Numbered from the stretch's first letter, positions 35,586 through 48,506 are shown. The stretch: 60,000 bases of DNA from Cryptomeria japonica (GCF_030272615.1 NC_081414.1:816272396-816332395); one strand, 5' to 3'. Translations and numbers: made by a program. Notes: generated by a model from the letters alone, not told the origin.

Positions 35586-37073
35586 AGACAAAAATCCAGA
35601 GAAACCTGGTTAAAGGATGGAGACAGAAACACAAAGTTTTTCCACACTTTAGTCAAAGTTAAAAGAGCACACACCAAGATCTTCTCAATCAAAAACAAAG
35701 ATGGAATCACGATCACATACCTTAAACAAATTAACCGAGCAGCAATTGATCATTTCTCAAAAAAATTAATAGGATGGATAATCAGTAGGAAAACATGCCT
35801 CACATTCTAGAGGTCGTTCCTACATGTATTATGGAAGATCACAACAGAAGGTTAATGGAGTAGGTTTCTTTGGAAGAGGTTAAAAAGGTTGTCTTTAGTT
35901 TAGGTGCAGAAAAATCACCTGGACCGGATGGCTTCCCGGTTCTTTTCTTTCAAAAGTTTTGGGACATCATGGCGGAAGACGTCCATGAAGTTGTAGAGCA
36001 ATCTAGGAAGGGAGGCTTTATTTTAAAAGATTTCAACAACACTTTCATAGCTTTGATCCCAAAGAAGGCGGAAATCAACTCTTTCGATGACTTTTGCCCG
36101 ATATCGTTGTGCAACTCCATATATAAAATCATTTCTAAAGTCATTTCAAATAGACTAAAACCAGTTTTGGATCTAGTTATTTCAAGTGAGCAAAGTGGTT
36201 TTGCACTAGGCAGGTCTATCTTTGAAGGTATAATCCTCACCCATGAAGTTGTTCACTCCATCCGGACAGCAAGGACTAAGAAGATGATGATAAAGATTGA
36301 CATTAGAAAAGCATATGATGAGGTAAATCGGGACTTTCTTATAAAAGTCCTTCAGAGGTTTGGTTTCAGTGATGCATGGATTGCTTGGGTCAGAAACTGC
36401 ATTAGCTCCCCTAGATTTTCAGTCCTATTAAACGGTAGCCCCCAAGGTTTTTTTGAATCTACAAAAGGTATAAGGCAAGGTGACCCTCTCTCACCGTTTT
36501 TATTCATTATCATGGCAGAAGTGCTCGGGTGTTTTATCTCCAAAAAATGGGAATTAGGTGTTTGGAAGGGGGTTCAAATAGCAGATGACACCTTTCTAGC
36601 AGGAGATGCTTCTGCTAGGGAAGGAAGGGTAATGAAAGAAACCCTTGATATCTATGAAAAAGCCTCAGGGCAAAAAGTTAACTAGCATAAGTCTGAATTT
36701 TTTTTTCTTCAATTGTAAACCATGCAAGCAAAGGGAAATATGCAGAAGTTTGGGAATGAAAGTGGGGTCCCTACCAAGCAAATACTTAGGAATCCCCTTC
36801 TTTGGAGGAGCAAACAGATCAGAGTTGTGGAAAAAACTAATCGATAGTTGCATTAATAAAATGGAGGGGTGGAAAAGCAGATGGCTAACTTCAGTTGGTA
36901 GAATTCTAATGTTGAAAATAGTTGTGTCAGCCATCCCAATTTATTCAATGATGTTCCTTAAAATCCAAAAAAAGGTCATCAATTTAATCCAACAAAATAT
37001 GAGAAAAATTTTCTGGAATGGGGCAAATGATCAAGAAAAAATCCCACTTTTGGCATGGGACAAAATTTGTTAG
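35586..37073 (+). pseudogene. LINE ORF2: reverse transcriptase domain
   Basis: Preceded by WLKDGDRNTKFFH (about 35610), the plant LINE signature upstream of RT. RT blocks from 35870: KSPGPDGFPVLFFQKFW, DDFCPISLCNSIYKIISK, SEQSGFALGRSI, MIKIDIRKAYDEV, GIRQGDPLSPFLFIIMAE. The catalytic box reads GVQIADDTFLAG, where the residues that normally lie between the preceding strand and the F/Y-ADD box appear deleted. A frameshift near 36680 leads into SLPSKYLGIPFFGG and WKSRWLTSVGRILMLK. Confidence 0.88.
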
Positions 37074-37892
37074 GCTAAGGTAAGGGGGAATACTGGTTTG
37101 AGGGATTGGCAAAAAATGATCAGTGCTCTAGGAGCTAAATTGGTTTGGAATATTTACTTAAACCCAAATCAGATGTGGGTAAAAGTGTTGAGAGCAAAAT
37201 ACCTAGATTCAGTAGAGGATCACAGAATCTTCATGATTCGCAACCCTCCCAAAGGGTCAGTGATATGGAACTTCATTTTGGAATGTCACAGGGTGGTAAT
37301 AGATCATCTAACATGGCAGAATGGGGATGGGGCAAAGGCCAAGTTCTGGGAGGACTCTTGGGTAGGCCTACCTGCCCTAAGAGAGATGGAAAACTTCACA
37401 AAGGCAAAGGAATTGTTAGTGCAGTTATGGGGAGAAAAAGTTAAGGACTACATGCATAGTTCAAAGGGAGATTTAGGAAAAGAATGGCATTGGAAAGATA
37501 TGTCAACAATAGGACTATCTGATCAGGAGCAACAAAGACTTAGAAATGTGTTGGAGCAGAGGAAGATTTTCCTCATAGGTAAAGAGGATAAAGTGATCTG
37601 GTGTGGGACTAAGGATGATAAGTATTCAGTCAAACTGGGCTACCAGCTAATGGAAGGTAGGGAGGAGACTCAATCAAAAACATGGGCCCTCTTCTGGAGT
37701 AAAGAATGTCTCCCAAAAGTTGGTGCTTTCGCTTGGTTAGTTGTTAAAGGCAGAATTCTAACAGGGGAAAGAAGGAAGAGGCTCAAATTTGTGGGCCCAT
37801 CAAAATGTGTAATGTGCAATCAGTCAGAAGAATCCGCAGATCATTTTCTTTTAACATGTGAAGTGGCACAAAAGTACTGGTATGAACTCTAG
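37074..37892 (+). pseudogene. LINE ORF2: zf-RVT region
   Basis: The frame after a TAG near 37071 continues GLRDWQKMISALGAKLVW and WQNGDGAKAKFWEDSWVG. It ends in the zinc-binding reverse-transcriptase-associated domain: W-x-F-W-type WALFWSKECLPKVGAFAW, then CVMCNQSEESADHFLLTC, a C-x2-C ... H-x4-C set. A stop at 37890 follows WYEL. Confidence 0.85.
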
Positions 37893-38740
37893 AGGAACCT
37901 AAATTGGCAGAGACTGTTACAATGCTCCCTAAAAGAGGTTTTTGAGAGCTGGCCGAGGCATCCAAGGAGGTCAACCCTCTCTTGTGTTTGGAAAATCAGC
38001 CCTTCCATAGTAATATGGGAGATATGGAAGGAACGAAATACAAGAATTTTTCAAGATAAGATGGAGGATGAGAGGAGGTTGTTATCAAGAATTAATAGAG
38101 CTATTGAAGAGGTGGTAGGCTCAACAACTTCCCAATCTTTCTCATTATCCACCTCTTTCACCTCAATGGACAGCAAAATACAAAAAGCTTGGCCTGGAAT
38201 CAAAATTAGACATGGATCTGCAACAATGAGCAAGGGAAGAGGGAAAAATACATTAGAGGTCCAATGGAAACCGCCAGAGAAGGGCTGGTTTGAAGTAAAT
38301 TTTGATGGAGCAGCGCAACAATCCGATTGACTAGCAGGGGCTGGATTTGCAATGTGGGATGACAATAGAGAGCTTATAAAATATGGAGCTAAAAGGCTTC
38401 GGAAGAGCACCAATAATGAGGTTGAATCCCAAGAAGCTCTATTGGAGATAGGATTAGAAAAAAAAGAAGGGGTTAGAAATCTCCATCTAGAAGGGGATTC
38501 CTTAATTATAATTCAAGCAATAATGAATGGAGAGATAAGTGCATGACATCTTCAAGCTTTCATAGCAGTAATCATAGAAGAACTAATTTTTTTTTTTAAT
38601 TTTAAAATTAGCCATATTAGAAGGGCAGGTAATCAAACTACGGATAGTTTATCCAAATGGGCCATGTCTTTCGATTCAGAAGGTGTTTTAAAAGTGGATG
38701 ACAATCAAGGATTATTACCTCTGGGCGAGGTGACAGGATA
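37893..38740 (+). pseudogene. LINE ORF2: C-terminal RNase H
   Basis: From about 38270: EKGWFEVNFDGAAQ (Asp), NNEVESQEALLE (Glu), LHLEGDSLIIIQAI (Asp) and HIRRAGNQTTDSLSKWA (Asp region). The four acidic positions are present, but TGA stops lie near 38328 and 38544. 37893-38260 is the linker. Confidence 0.78.
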
Positions 38741-39188
38741 ATGATTGGTGAGATGGTTTGGGAGGAGTGACGACAGATGGATGTTGCCACATTTAAGTGT
38801 GGCTCCTTGTGTGGAAAGGATGATTTGAAAGGTCGCACAGGGGAAGTTTTGAATTTTTTTTATAAAAACATAGCAAGTAAGGTTTAAAATGGCGGTTAAT
38901 CGGGAGAGAAATAAGCAATGATATCCAACTCATCGACAAGCATGAAAAGACATCATTAGATTGAATGATGAAGTGGAGTTTAAATGCAATTGTAAGGAAT
39001 TTTTTAGGTGGTAAATGTGCGAAGGCATAATCCGAGGGATGGCACGCAATGCACATAAGTAAGGTCTGTGCAGGGTTTTATAAATCCAAGGGCAGCAAAG
39101 TTTATCAGTGAGTGTGGAGATGGAAGCAAGTTTCTGAGAAAAACAAGAAGAGACACTTGCGAGGGAAGTAAGTTAAGGAGCTGCTAAC
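38741..39188. other. LINE region between RNase H and ORF3
   Basis: No coding domain recognised; part of the LINE 3' region. Confidence 0.5.
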
Positions 39189-39740
39189 ATGGAGGCAAAT
39201 TTTACAATCGCAACCAAAAAACAACAAAAAGGTTTTAAGGGGGTTGTGATCAGAGACAAAATATCAGGACTTCTCATATTCAAGGAGGAAGAAATGATCA
39301 ACACGATTTTAAAGGTGGTGGGTCCATATTTCATGGAGAATGTGTTGCGTTGGAAGGTCAATTTAGACATCATCTCAATGGTGATAGCCTGGGGTTTAGA
39401 GATTGGAGAAAATATTGACATGGTGAAGTGGGCAATAACGTTAATCTTTGAAGAAGCCATTCTTGAAGGGCTCGATTCCATATTGGAATGGGCAGTGCCA
39501 GGGATCAGTTTCGACTACTCAGAAGGATTCGCAGATGCCAAGGATGCAGATGAATTTGGACTTGTCTCCTTTGTTCGTTGGATAGGGAAAGTAGACAAGG
39601 AATCTTATGTGATGGAAAGGGCGGGAGCATGGGAGAATTTAAAGAGGTTGATTCAGCAACACGAGATGGAAGTGAATGATTTGGCAAAAGCATGGCCAAA
39701 GGCACATCCCAAAGGCAGGCGCTCAGGGATGAAGACGTGA
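39189..39740 (+). CDS. hypothetical 183-aa ORF in LINE 3' region (ORF3)
   Basis: An uninterrupted ATG-to-stop frame (MEANFTIATKKQQKGFKG ... GRRSGMKT) lies between the end of ORF2 and the LINE tail, on the LINE sense strand. It is rich in Glu, Asp and Lys, with Trp-containing blocks such as MVIAWGLEIGENIDMVKWAI and LVSFVRWIGKVDKESYVM. I see no signal peptide, zinc motif or known catalytic motif and do not recognise the family. It is the only LINE frame without a break, which is unexpected in a decayed copy. It could be a captured host fragment, a third LINE protein, or chance. Confidence 0.45.
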   Translation: MEANFTIATKKQQKGFKGVVIRDKISGLLIFKEEEMINTILKVVGPYFMENVLRWKVNLDIISMVIAWGLEIGENIDMVKWAITLIFEEAILEGLDSILEWAVPGISFDYSEGFADAKDADEFGLVSFVRWIGKVDKESYVMERAGAWENLKRLIQQHEMEVNDLAKAWPKAHPKGRRSGMKT

Positions 39741-40173
39741 AGGATATTCCAAGTCAATCGGCGATAGCTATAAAAACCCTTTGGGTTTCTGCATGGAGGT
39801 TGGTTTAGTTGCAGGTGTCGAGAATGGCGAGTGTGTTTGGGAAGTAATGTCTCCTCCTTTTTTGGAAATTCAATAGGCGATTTATGGTTCTAATATTATC
39901 TATGTAAGCCCGAAATGGGTCTAAATAGTATAGGTAATTTTTAACAGTCATAGGAATGTATATCATCCTGTGGGAATCGTGGGAGCTAGAAAGGTGGGTG
40001 GTTTTTTGTAGTTTTGATTTTGTTTTGGATGCTAATGTCATGGAGATTACGACAATTGTAGGTTTGTAAGTTCTATGATCGGGCTAATATGAAGTCTGAA
40101 AGCCTGAATTTTGAAGATGTAATAACTATATTATATAATGAAATAAAAACTATTATTACCGACCAAAAAATAA
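39741..40173 (+). other. LINE 3' UTR and A-rich tail
   Basis: Non-coding, ending AATAAAAACTATTATTACCG followed by ACC and an A-rich tail directly before the duplicated target site. Confidence 0.65.
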
Positions 40174-40188
40174 ATAAATAATATTTAT
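40174..40188. repeat. LINE target-site duplication, right
   Basis: Identical to 32486-32500. Confidence 0.7.
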
Positions 40189-41194
40189 TATAATATCATT
40201 ATTAATTCTTTAATATGTATTATTTTATATTTTATTTTTAATATTTTATTATATGATTTAATTTTATATTTATTATTAATTTAAAAAAATTATTTAGTTA
40301 TTCATTAATTTAATAAGTTTATTACTTGTTAATATTTTTACTATTTTTTATTAATATTTATATTTTGAAATATTTTGATTTTCATTTAGTTTATTCTATG
40401 TTAAATATCAACTTAGATTTAATTTGACTTAATTATTATTAATTTGGTAAAATTAATATTTTTATCAATATTTGGATTTTGATATACTTTGACTTTGTAT
40501 TTAATTTATTATATTATAATTTTTAATTAAGATTTAAGTTTGAATTTTACTTTAAATGTTTCCTTTTTATGAAATTACAAAAAAAATAAAAATTATATTA
40601 TTAGAATTAATTTAATAATTCTCTCATTCTCTCCCTCTTTCTATCTCTATTTTTCTCTCCCCCCTCTCTATCTCCGTCTTTATTCCTATTTTTCTCTCTA
40701 TCTCTCCCCAATCTCTATCTCCTTATCTCTCCCTACATGTCTCTATCTCTCTTCCCCAACCCTCTCTCTCTCACACACACATACACATACACTCCCTATT
40801 TCTCCCTTCCTATCCCTATATTTCTCTATGTCTATCCCTCTCCCTCTACATATCTTCATATCTTTGTATCTCTCCCTCTTCATATTTCCCTCTCCATCTC
40901 CCTAGCTTTTTTTCTGTCTCTTCATTTACCTCTTCTTATCTCTCTCTCTCCATCTTCCTATCTTTGTCTATTTTTATCTAGATCCCTTTACCTCTTTCTA
41001 TCTCTCTATCTATTTGTCTCCATTTTTCTCTCTTATCCTATATTATTCTCTCCCCCTTTACTTCTATAGTAGTCCCCTTTAGACATAAAAGGCCTTGTAT
41101 TAATAATATTATATTGTTTGTCAGACCTCCTTTCTCTTTCACACTTAACCTGTCTATCTCTATCTTCTCATCTCTCCCTCTCCCTCTCTATCTA

Positions 41195-41305
<111 letters not shown>

Positions 41306-42597
41306 GTATATCCCTCTCTTTATTTCTTTATATATATCACTTCCTATATATCTTTATCTTTTTATCTCCCCATCTACTAGTCCCTCAATTCCACCGTCTT
41401 TCTATCTCTATTTATCTCTCTCCCTCTTTTTCTCTCCCTCTCTCTATATTTATCTCTCCCACCCCTCTATCTTCCCTAATATCTATCTCTTATCTCACTA
41501 TATCTCACCCTCTCTCCCTCTCCCTCCCCCTCTCTATACATAAGTCTATCTCTCCCTCTCCCTCTCCCTCCCCCTCTCTATACATAAGTCTATCTCTCCC
41601 TCTCCCTCTCTGTAAACTAGGCTACATCTTCCCCATTTTCTTCTCTCTTCCTCTCTACCTATATATCTCTCTCTATCTACTCCTTCTTCTCTCTCTCCAT
41701 GGACATTACCTATCCCTCTACCTCCTCTACCTGCGTCTCTCCCTTTCTCTCCCTCCTCTCTCTATCTCCTCCCCTTATCAACTCATCTCTCCCTCCCTTT
41801 CTCCATCCCTATCCCCTTATTTATCTATCTATCTCTACCTCTCATTTCTTGTTTATTCTATGTTAATTATCAACTTGGCCTTAATTTGACTTATTTATTA
41901 TTAATTTGGTAAAATTATTATTTTTTCAATTTTTTCCGATTTTGATATACTTTGACTTTGTACTTAATTTATTATATTCTAATTTTTAATTAAGATTTAA
42001 GTTTCAATTTTACTTTAAATGTTTTTTTTTAATGAAATTACAAAAAAAATTATATTATTAGAATTAATTTAATTTCTCTCATTCTCTCCCTCTTTCTATC
42101 TCTATTTTTCTCTCCCCCCTCTCTCTATCTCCATCTTTATTCCTATTTTTCTCTCTATCTCTCCCCAATCTCTATCTCTCTCCTGCCCCTCCTCTCTCTT
42201 TCACATACACATGCACTCCCTATACCTCCCTTCCTATCCCTATATTTCTCTCTTTTGATCCCTCTCCATCTATATCTTTGTATCTATGTATCTCTCCCTC
42301 TTCATATTTCCCTATCCATCTCCCTAGCTTTTTTTTATATCTATCTCTTCATTTACTTCTTCTTATCTCTCCCTCTCCATCTTCCTATCTTTGTGTATCT
42401 TTATCTCTCCCTTTACCTCTTTCTATCTCTTTATCTATGTCTCCATTTTTCTCTCTTAAAGCCTATATTCTTATCTCCCCCTTTATTTCTAGACTAGTCC
42501 CCTTTAGACATAATAGGCCCTGTATTAATAATATTATATTATTTGTCAGACCTCCTTTCTCTCTCACACTTACCATGTCTATATCTATCTTCTCACA

Positions 42598-42602
<5 letters not shown>

Positions 42603-42664
<62 letters not shown>
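42603..42664. repeat. (TC)n microsatellite, unit 2
   Basis: About 62 bp of TC at the corresponding place of the second unit. Confidence 0.97.
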
Positions 42665-42666
<2 letters not shown>

Positions 42667-43790
42667 GTATGTAAATCCCTCTCTTTACTTCTCTATATAT
42701 ATCACTTCCTATATATCTTTATCTTTTTATCTCTCCATCTACTGCTCCCTCGTTGCCACTATCTTTCTATCTCCATTTATCTATCTCCCTCTTTTTCTCT
42801 CCCATCTTTCCCTCTCTATATATTTATCTCTCACACCCCTCTATCTTCCCTAATATCTATCTCTTATCTCTCTATATCTCACCCTCTCTCCCTCTCCCTC
42901 CTCCTCTCTATACATAAGTTTATCTCTCCCTCTCCCTCTCCCTCTCTATAAATTAGGATATATCCTCCCCATTTTCTCCTCTCTTCCTCTCTACCTATCT
43001 CTCTCTCTATCTACTCCTTATCTCTCCTCGTGGACATTACCTATCTCTCTACCTCCTCTACCTATCTCTCTCCCTTTCTCTCCCTCCTCTCTCTATCTCC
43101 CCCCCTTTTCTCTTCATCTCTTCCTCCTTTCCTATATCCCTATCACATTATTTATCTATCTATCTCTACCTCTCATTCTCTTTCTCTTAAAGAATATACC
43201 TCTATCTATCTCTTTCTCTTCCCATTTATCTCTATCTTTATTTGCCTCTACTCTTTATATAAGTATCTCTCTCTTTATCTCTCTCTCCCCCACTACATCT
43301 CTCAATATCTCCTTATATCTTACATCTCGCTATCTCTCCCTCTCCATGTCCCCCTGTATCTCTAACTCTTCCTCTTTATCTCCCCTTGATATATCCATAT
43401 ATTTATCTCTCATGCTACCTATCTTTATATCTCACTCTATCTTCATTTGAACCCTATCTTCATCTATTTCTATCTATACCTAAAAATGTATGGAGCCCCT
43501 TCCCTAACCATCCATCTCTCTCCCTCACCCTCTTCCTATATCTCTTTGCCATTCTATCTCTATCTCTCCATATTTCTTCTTCCATTTATCCCTCTATCTC
43601 TATCTCATTACATGAACATCTCTCTGTTTCACTCTATATATCATTTCACATCTCTATGTTAATCTTAAACTACATGTCCCTCTCTCATAGTATATTTATC
43701 TCTTTTATATCTATCTATCCCTCACCTCTTTCTCTCATTATCTATCTCCTCTTCATATTCCTCCTTGTCAAAGGTTTTTTAAATTATACT

Positions 43791-46132
43791 TGTAAGTGGA
43801 TGCATAATCTATTTGAATCTATCAATTCTCCATTGAGCCCTTTGTCGCACAAACAAAATCATTTTCTAAATGGCCTATTAATTAACCTCCTCTACTACAC
43901 AAATTTATGCAACTAATAACCAAAATTGTCCTAATTAACCTTCAAAACCTCTTCGGCGTACACATTGCACACCAAGGTGCAATTGCTAGTAAGATTCTAG
44001 GCTCTTTTGATAGGGCTTTATCCTCCTTAAATTAAATTGAATTAGATTCTAGAAGATTAAGGTAAAATAGGTGATTATTGAAGTGTTCGGGCAAAAATAA
44101 TGAGCTACAGTCGTCGTATAGAGACACCAACGTGGATCTGGGCAAAATAAGATGTCATGGATTTGTTCCTAAAAGTTTAGCTTGATTTTTCGAAACCAAG
44201 TAGTATTTATGATGTAGGAATTAGGCAAATGCATCATAACATATAAATTAGCCAACCACAAAGCTAAATGCTATGAAATATAATCCTAACACATTCAATG
44301 AAAGCATGAAGATGAAATATTCAAAAAGAAATGTAAAACAATGCATATATCTCCTTCATTGTTCTTCCATTGTTCTCCTTTCTCCTTAAAATTGTTGTAG
44401 ATCTCACCTACAAAGCAAGTGTATTGAAAGCAAGATGATGAGATGATAGAAAAATGATTTAGGCAGTATAAGGATACTCGAAGTGTGGTTGTAAATCAAT
44501 TAGAAAAGAGCTCAATTTATAAAAAAATTGAGATTGATTGGACGACTAAGATTGATTTGAGACTAAAAATAATCAACAGATGAGATAAAATGGGAGGACT
44601 TGTTAAGTGAGGATAAAAAAGGAAATTGCATTTCCAATGTTGAGGAAGAAATAGAAATGAAAAGAGTTAAAGTGAAAATGATTATTGCAAATAATTCATT
44701 TTCAACAAAATATGCCAAAATGAAATAGAGGAAAAGACTAGTGGAGAATTGGCAAGTTGAAGAGATAAGGAAGATAGAAATTAGAAAGTGGAAGAGATAA
44801 GTAGGGTCATAAATAAATAAATAAAATTCATTTATTTCACCCACACATGACAATTAAATAAATTAAAAATTTATTTAATTAGAACAATTGGAGAAAGGGG
44901 ATTAAAAAATTAAAATATTTATTTAATCATGGATGAATAATTAGCTTAGAATAAAAGGATTAAATAATTAAGTGAATTATTTAATCAAAGAGGAATAGTT
45001 AGGACTAGTCGATTAAGATCAAGATTAATTGATTAGAAAGAGATAATAACAAATAATAATTAAATAATAAAGATTATTCAATTAGTAGTTTAGAAGAACA
45101 ATAATTAAATAATTAAGATTTATTTAATTATAGAAAATTAGAAGAAGAATATTAGTACCTAATTAAATAATTAAAACTATTTAATCAGTTTAGAGGAAAA
45201 AGGTTAGTTAAAAGTGTCGTCGAAGACTTATGACAATTTTCAATGTCTATAGTATCAATCCACCATGGTCCTCTCAATTTCTCACCATTGAAAGTTGAAC
45301 CTATTCGTCTCTATGAATTATGTCGATCCTCCTGAACATAGCTCTATACTTGTTTCCTGCACATAGAAAGAAGGGGAAATTATTGGGAATAGGGTTTTTG
45401 CCTAAGTCAAACCCTAGTTCAAGAATTAACCTTGAATGAAATAATGCAAATACTGAAATAAATGTTGAATAGATATACCGTAAATATGTAATTGTTGATA
45501 ATGATGCTTTGCTCTTTGAATTTAATTACAAATGTTATATGAAATGGCATGACAAACACAAAACCCTAATCACACACACATGCTTACATGAGATTGATGT
45601 AATTTAGCTCCACAGTGGTTGAATGATGAATATGTGGCCTTGAAGATCTCTGAAAATGCTTGATGATGAATGCATGAATGATAGGAATGGAGACTTATAT
45701 TGTTTAGATTGTTAGATGGAGACTTAGATCTAAAATAAATTATTACAATGTCTTTATATAGTGGTTTCTAAGTAAATTACTGATTAGGCCAACCTCCAAC
45801 GATCATGTGGAGCCTCGAAGATCAAATCTTACCGATGAGATATAGCCCCAACCCCATTTTAAATTGGGACCTGATTGAGCGGTACCATGGTGTTTTGGGG
45901 TGCCTTGGGCCAAACTAGGGTGTTCCACGCCCTGGTCCCACCATGATCAAGACCAAAACAATGTCAAAATGAGGTATTTATCCCATGGTAGGACCCACAA
46001 AAGGTTGTTCATGGCCTCAAAGATGGAGAATAGGCACAAATGAACCTAGAAAGGAGATGAGGATAGGACATACTAAAGTAGGGGCACAAACATGAGGTGT
46101 AAATTGGACCAGTGATAATTTACAACACTACA
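43791..46132 (-). repeat. E4 3' LTR, split by a solo LTR
   Basis: The right end is ACAACACTACA next to a PPT, so in element sense TGTAGTGTTGT. The left end is proposed at TGTAAGTGG (43791), matching the CCACTTTACA terminus of E3 LTRs. Without the inserted solo LTR (44208-45251) the LTR is about 1.29 kb, close to the 1.19 kb of E3. TATA box TATATAAAGA on the minus strand at 45751-45760. The segment around 45400 resembles the E3 LTR segment around 48000. Confidence 0.6.
44208..45251 (-). repeat. solo LTR (Tat-like) inside the E4 LTR
   Basis: In element sense it runs TATAGACATTG...CATCATA; both ends look like TG/CA with one transition each. Flanks are GTATT (44203-44207) and GTATC (45252-45256), a 5-bp duplication with one mismatch. 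TATAAATT followed by GAGCTC on the minus strand (44514-44521) and the AT-rich TTAATTAAAT tract resemble the E1 LTR. No internal region is attached, so it is probably a recombined solo LTR. Confidence 0.6.
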
Positions 46133-46150
46133 TTTAGCCCCCACTTTAAC
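46133..46150 (-). other. polypurine tract of E4
   Basis: The minus strand reads GTTAAAGTGGGGGCTAAA directly before TGTAGTG. The E3 PPT is the same but for single bases. Confidence 0.8.
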
Positions 46151-47304
46151 ATAAGTATAAGCCTATGCAAATACTCGCGGTAAAGTAGATGAAATTACGA
46201 GAGAAAGGAGAAATTAGGAGCAAAATCACAAGGAGTCAAAGAAATCACTAATTTCAAGGAACCAAGCCACCAATCTTAGGATCTTAACTCACACAATCAC
46301 ATGCAATGGCACACAAAACAAGACAAAACAAAAAAGACAAACTAAGACAAAAGTCAAAAGGCACACAACACAAAAGCTAAAAACCAAAACAAGACCTCAA
46401 GTCAACTAGCCGAAGAGACCTCGATAATCAAAATGTCTCAACCACTAATATCATTCTTGAAATGCCATTGCAAAGACACAAGCAATCACATAAAAAGAGA
46501 AAGAGCATGCATCCAACCCTAAACTACAAATAGCGAATCTATGAGCTCATAACGAGAAGAAAGGGAAGATATGCATACACATTCTAGTTATGTTTTTCTA
46601 GGTGATCCTTGAGAAGAAAATTGAGAGAAGACATGGATAACACATTCTAGTTGTGTTTTACTAGGTGATCCATGTTAGGGAGGAGAGTACTTGAATAGTC
46701 TACTTGTGTTTTTCTAGTTCCAATCATCCTATTGTGTATACAACTATTTGGTTTCAAGTGTTAAGCATCTCGTATAAGAGTCTGGTTTCTCTAGTTTTGA
46801 GCATGCAACAACTTGTGTAAGACATGAAATGAAAATTCAAATGTGTTTCTGGTATTAGGAACATCTCGTGTAAGAGTTTGTTAGCTATGGTTTCAAGTAT
46901 GTGTAATGTCTTGTAAGACAAATATATGCCTGGTTTCAAGGACATCTTGTGTAAGAGTTTGTTTTCTTTGGTTTCGAGAATGAACACCCAATATAAGACA
47001 TATATAATTGTTTCGTCTAGTTTTGAGCACGAAGCATCTTGCGTAAGAGTTTTTTTCTTTGGTTTCTAGAATGAGAACCTTGTTTAAGACATACAAAAAT
47101 ATATAAGTATAATATAGTACAAAGAGGGCAATATGTATGCCCCCCACCCCCTTAAGATGTCAACATAGCCCTATGTTGATGTCTTAAGGAAGCTAGAAAC
47201 AAGGATACCCACCTTAAACACCAAGGAGATAGCCTTTTAGGCAACAATGTTCACAAATCCAAACTAAAGAGGCACTACTCTTACAAGCAGGGATAAGATA
47301 GTTG
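46151..47304 (-). other. E4 3' internal non-coding region with minisatellite and hairpin
   Basis: From about 46767 to 47050 a motif of the type CATCTCGTGTAAGAG recurs about seven times at roughly 36-54 bp spacing. At 47140-47151 lies a C tract (CCCCCCACCCCC), and at 47151-47188 an 18-bp inverted repeat. No coding domain. The last five bases (47300-47304, AGTTG) are the E3 target duplication. Confidence 0.7.
47300..47304. repeat. target-site duplication of E3, left
   Basis: AGTTG, repeated at 54141-54145. Confidence 0.9.
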
Positions 47305-48503
47305 TATAGCATCATAAAATTGCAACCCTCGCAATTTTGACTGTGTTTTAGGCCTTCACCTTTGCGACTGCATCTTCCTATCCAATTGGGACCCCTCTCT
47401 GCATCATCATTCCAAATTTCCTCCTGTTTTAGCCCTGGTATCACCTTGTGACCCTATCCAGGCCCCAAAATAGGGCAGGTGTGGCACCCATGTCCCTCTT
47501 AGGATAGGTACGTGGTGTCCCTGTACTCCCTCTTAAGGTGGCCCTAAGATGGGTCCATCCAGCCCTTGAACCTAGTTTGCTCTTCGAGATTCAAATCTCT
47601 ATATGTCGGCCTTCGGTGAGATGAAAATTAATTCTCCTAGGCTATTATAAAAAGGGATTTAGTCCTCTCATTTGAATATACAAGAACAAGCGAAGATAAG
47701 CGAAATTCAAGAGGAAGACCTCATTATCGTCGTCAAGCGTTGAAGTGTTCAAGTCTTCAAACATCTCCTTCTTCATGTGTCTTCTTCATTAATCCATTAG
47801 AGCAACATTACAACATTCATTTGCAAGCATGTGTGTGTTAGGGTTTTTTCATGCTACATGCCATTTCATGCAACACTTGTGATTACATTCAAGAAGAAAA
47901 GCAACCATCATTGACAAATTGTAGATATACAAGGTATACATTTTCATTATTCACATTTAAGCATTTGCAATTACTTTATTTCAAGGTTGATTCCTCAATG
48001 GGGGTTTGACTAAGGTAAACCCCTATCCACAACCCTTCTCTTCTTTTTCGTGTGTAGGTTGCAGGTGCGCAGTTGTAATTGCAAGTTTGGGCTTCATTTT
48101 CAGAGACGAAAAAAACCTTTTCGGTGTGCAGATTTTTCGGAGGACCAGGTGCAACTTCAACTTGGTCTCGACGACTTTTCTCCAAATTTACAGAGCAGAT
48201 CCGTATCAGTCTAAATATCTCAGATCCAAAGTTACAGCAAGATCTTGAATCGGTAGCTCCTTATTTCACCCATTTTGTCCTAATTTTCTGCACAGTCAAC
48301 ATATCTCTTTACAAAAGAGGGCAAATTGCATTCCAATCCTTGAAATCCACTTGGCATTCACATCCTTATTCCCCTTGGATTTGGATCTAGTGGATTCAAG
48401 CCCCTCTTTTGAATGTAAAGTATCTCCCAAGTGAAAATCATCCTAGTGGTTTCCCTTCTCTCTCCTAGGTGGGGAACCACTAGGATCCAATTTTCCACTT
48501 TAC
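47305..48503 (+). repeat. E3 5' LTR
   Basis: Starts TATAGCATCATAAAATTG (the partner LTR starts TGTAGC, so TG has become TA) and ends CCACTTTACA. TATA box TATAAAAAGG at 47646-47655. Contains a conserved hairpin at 48143-48167. Confidence 0.92.
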
Positions 48504-48506
48504 ATT

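Larger units (their letters stand above)
32501..40173 (+). mobile_element. L1-type LINE, full-length but decayed
   Basis: Between two 15-bp direct repeats lies a 7.7-kb non-LTR element: 5' UTR (32501-32728), ORF1, ORF2 with endonuclease, RT, zf-RVT and RNase H, an extra ORF, and a 3' end in TTATTACCGACC followed by an A-rich tail. The C-terminal RNase H marks the plant L1 subgroup that carries it. Many stops and frameshifts show it is inactive. Base composition is clearly less AT-rich than both flanks. Confidence 0.88.

Noticed and set aside
46754-47147. Minus-strand ORFs with repeated ETKENKLLHKM-like units
   Set aside because: Translation of the E4 minisatellite; frame is broken and no domain is recognised.
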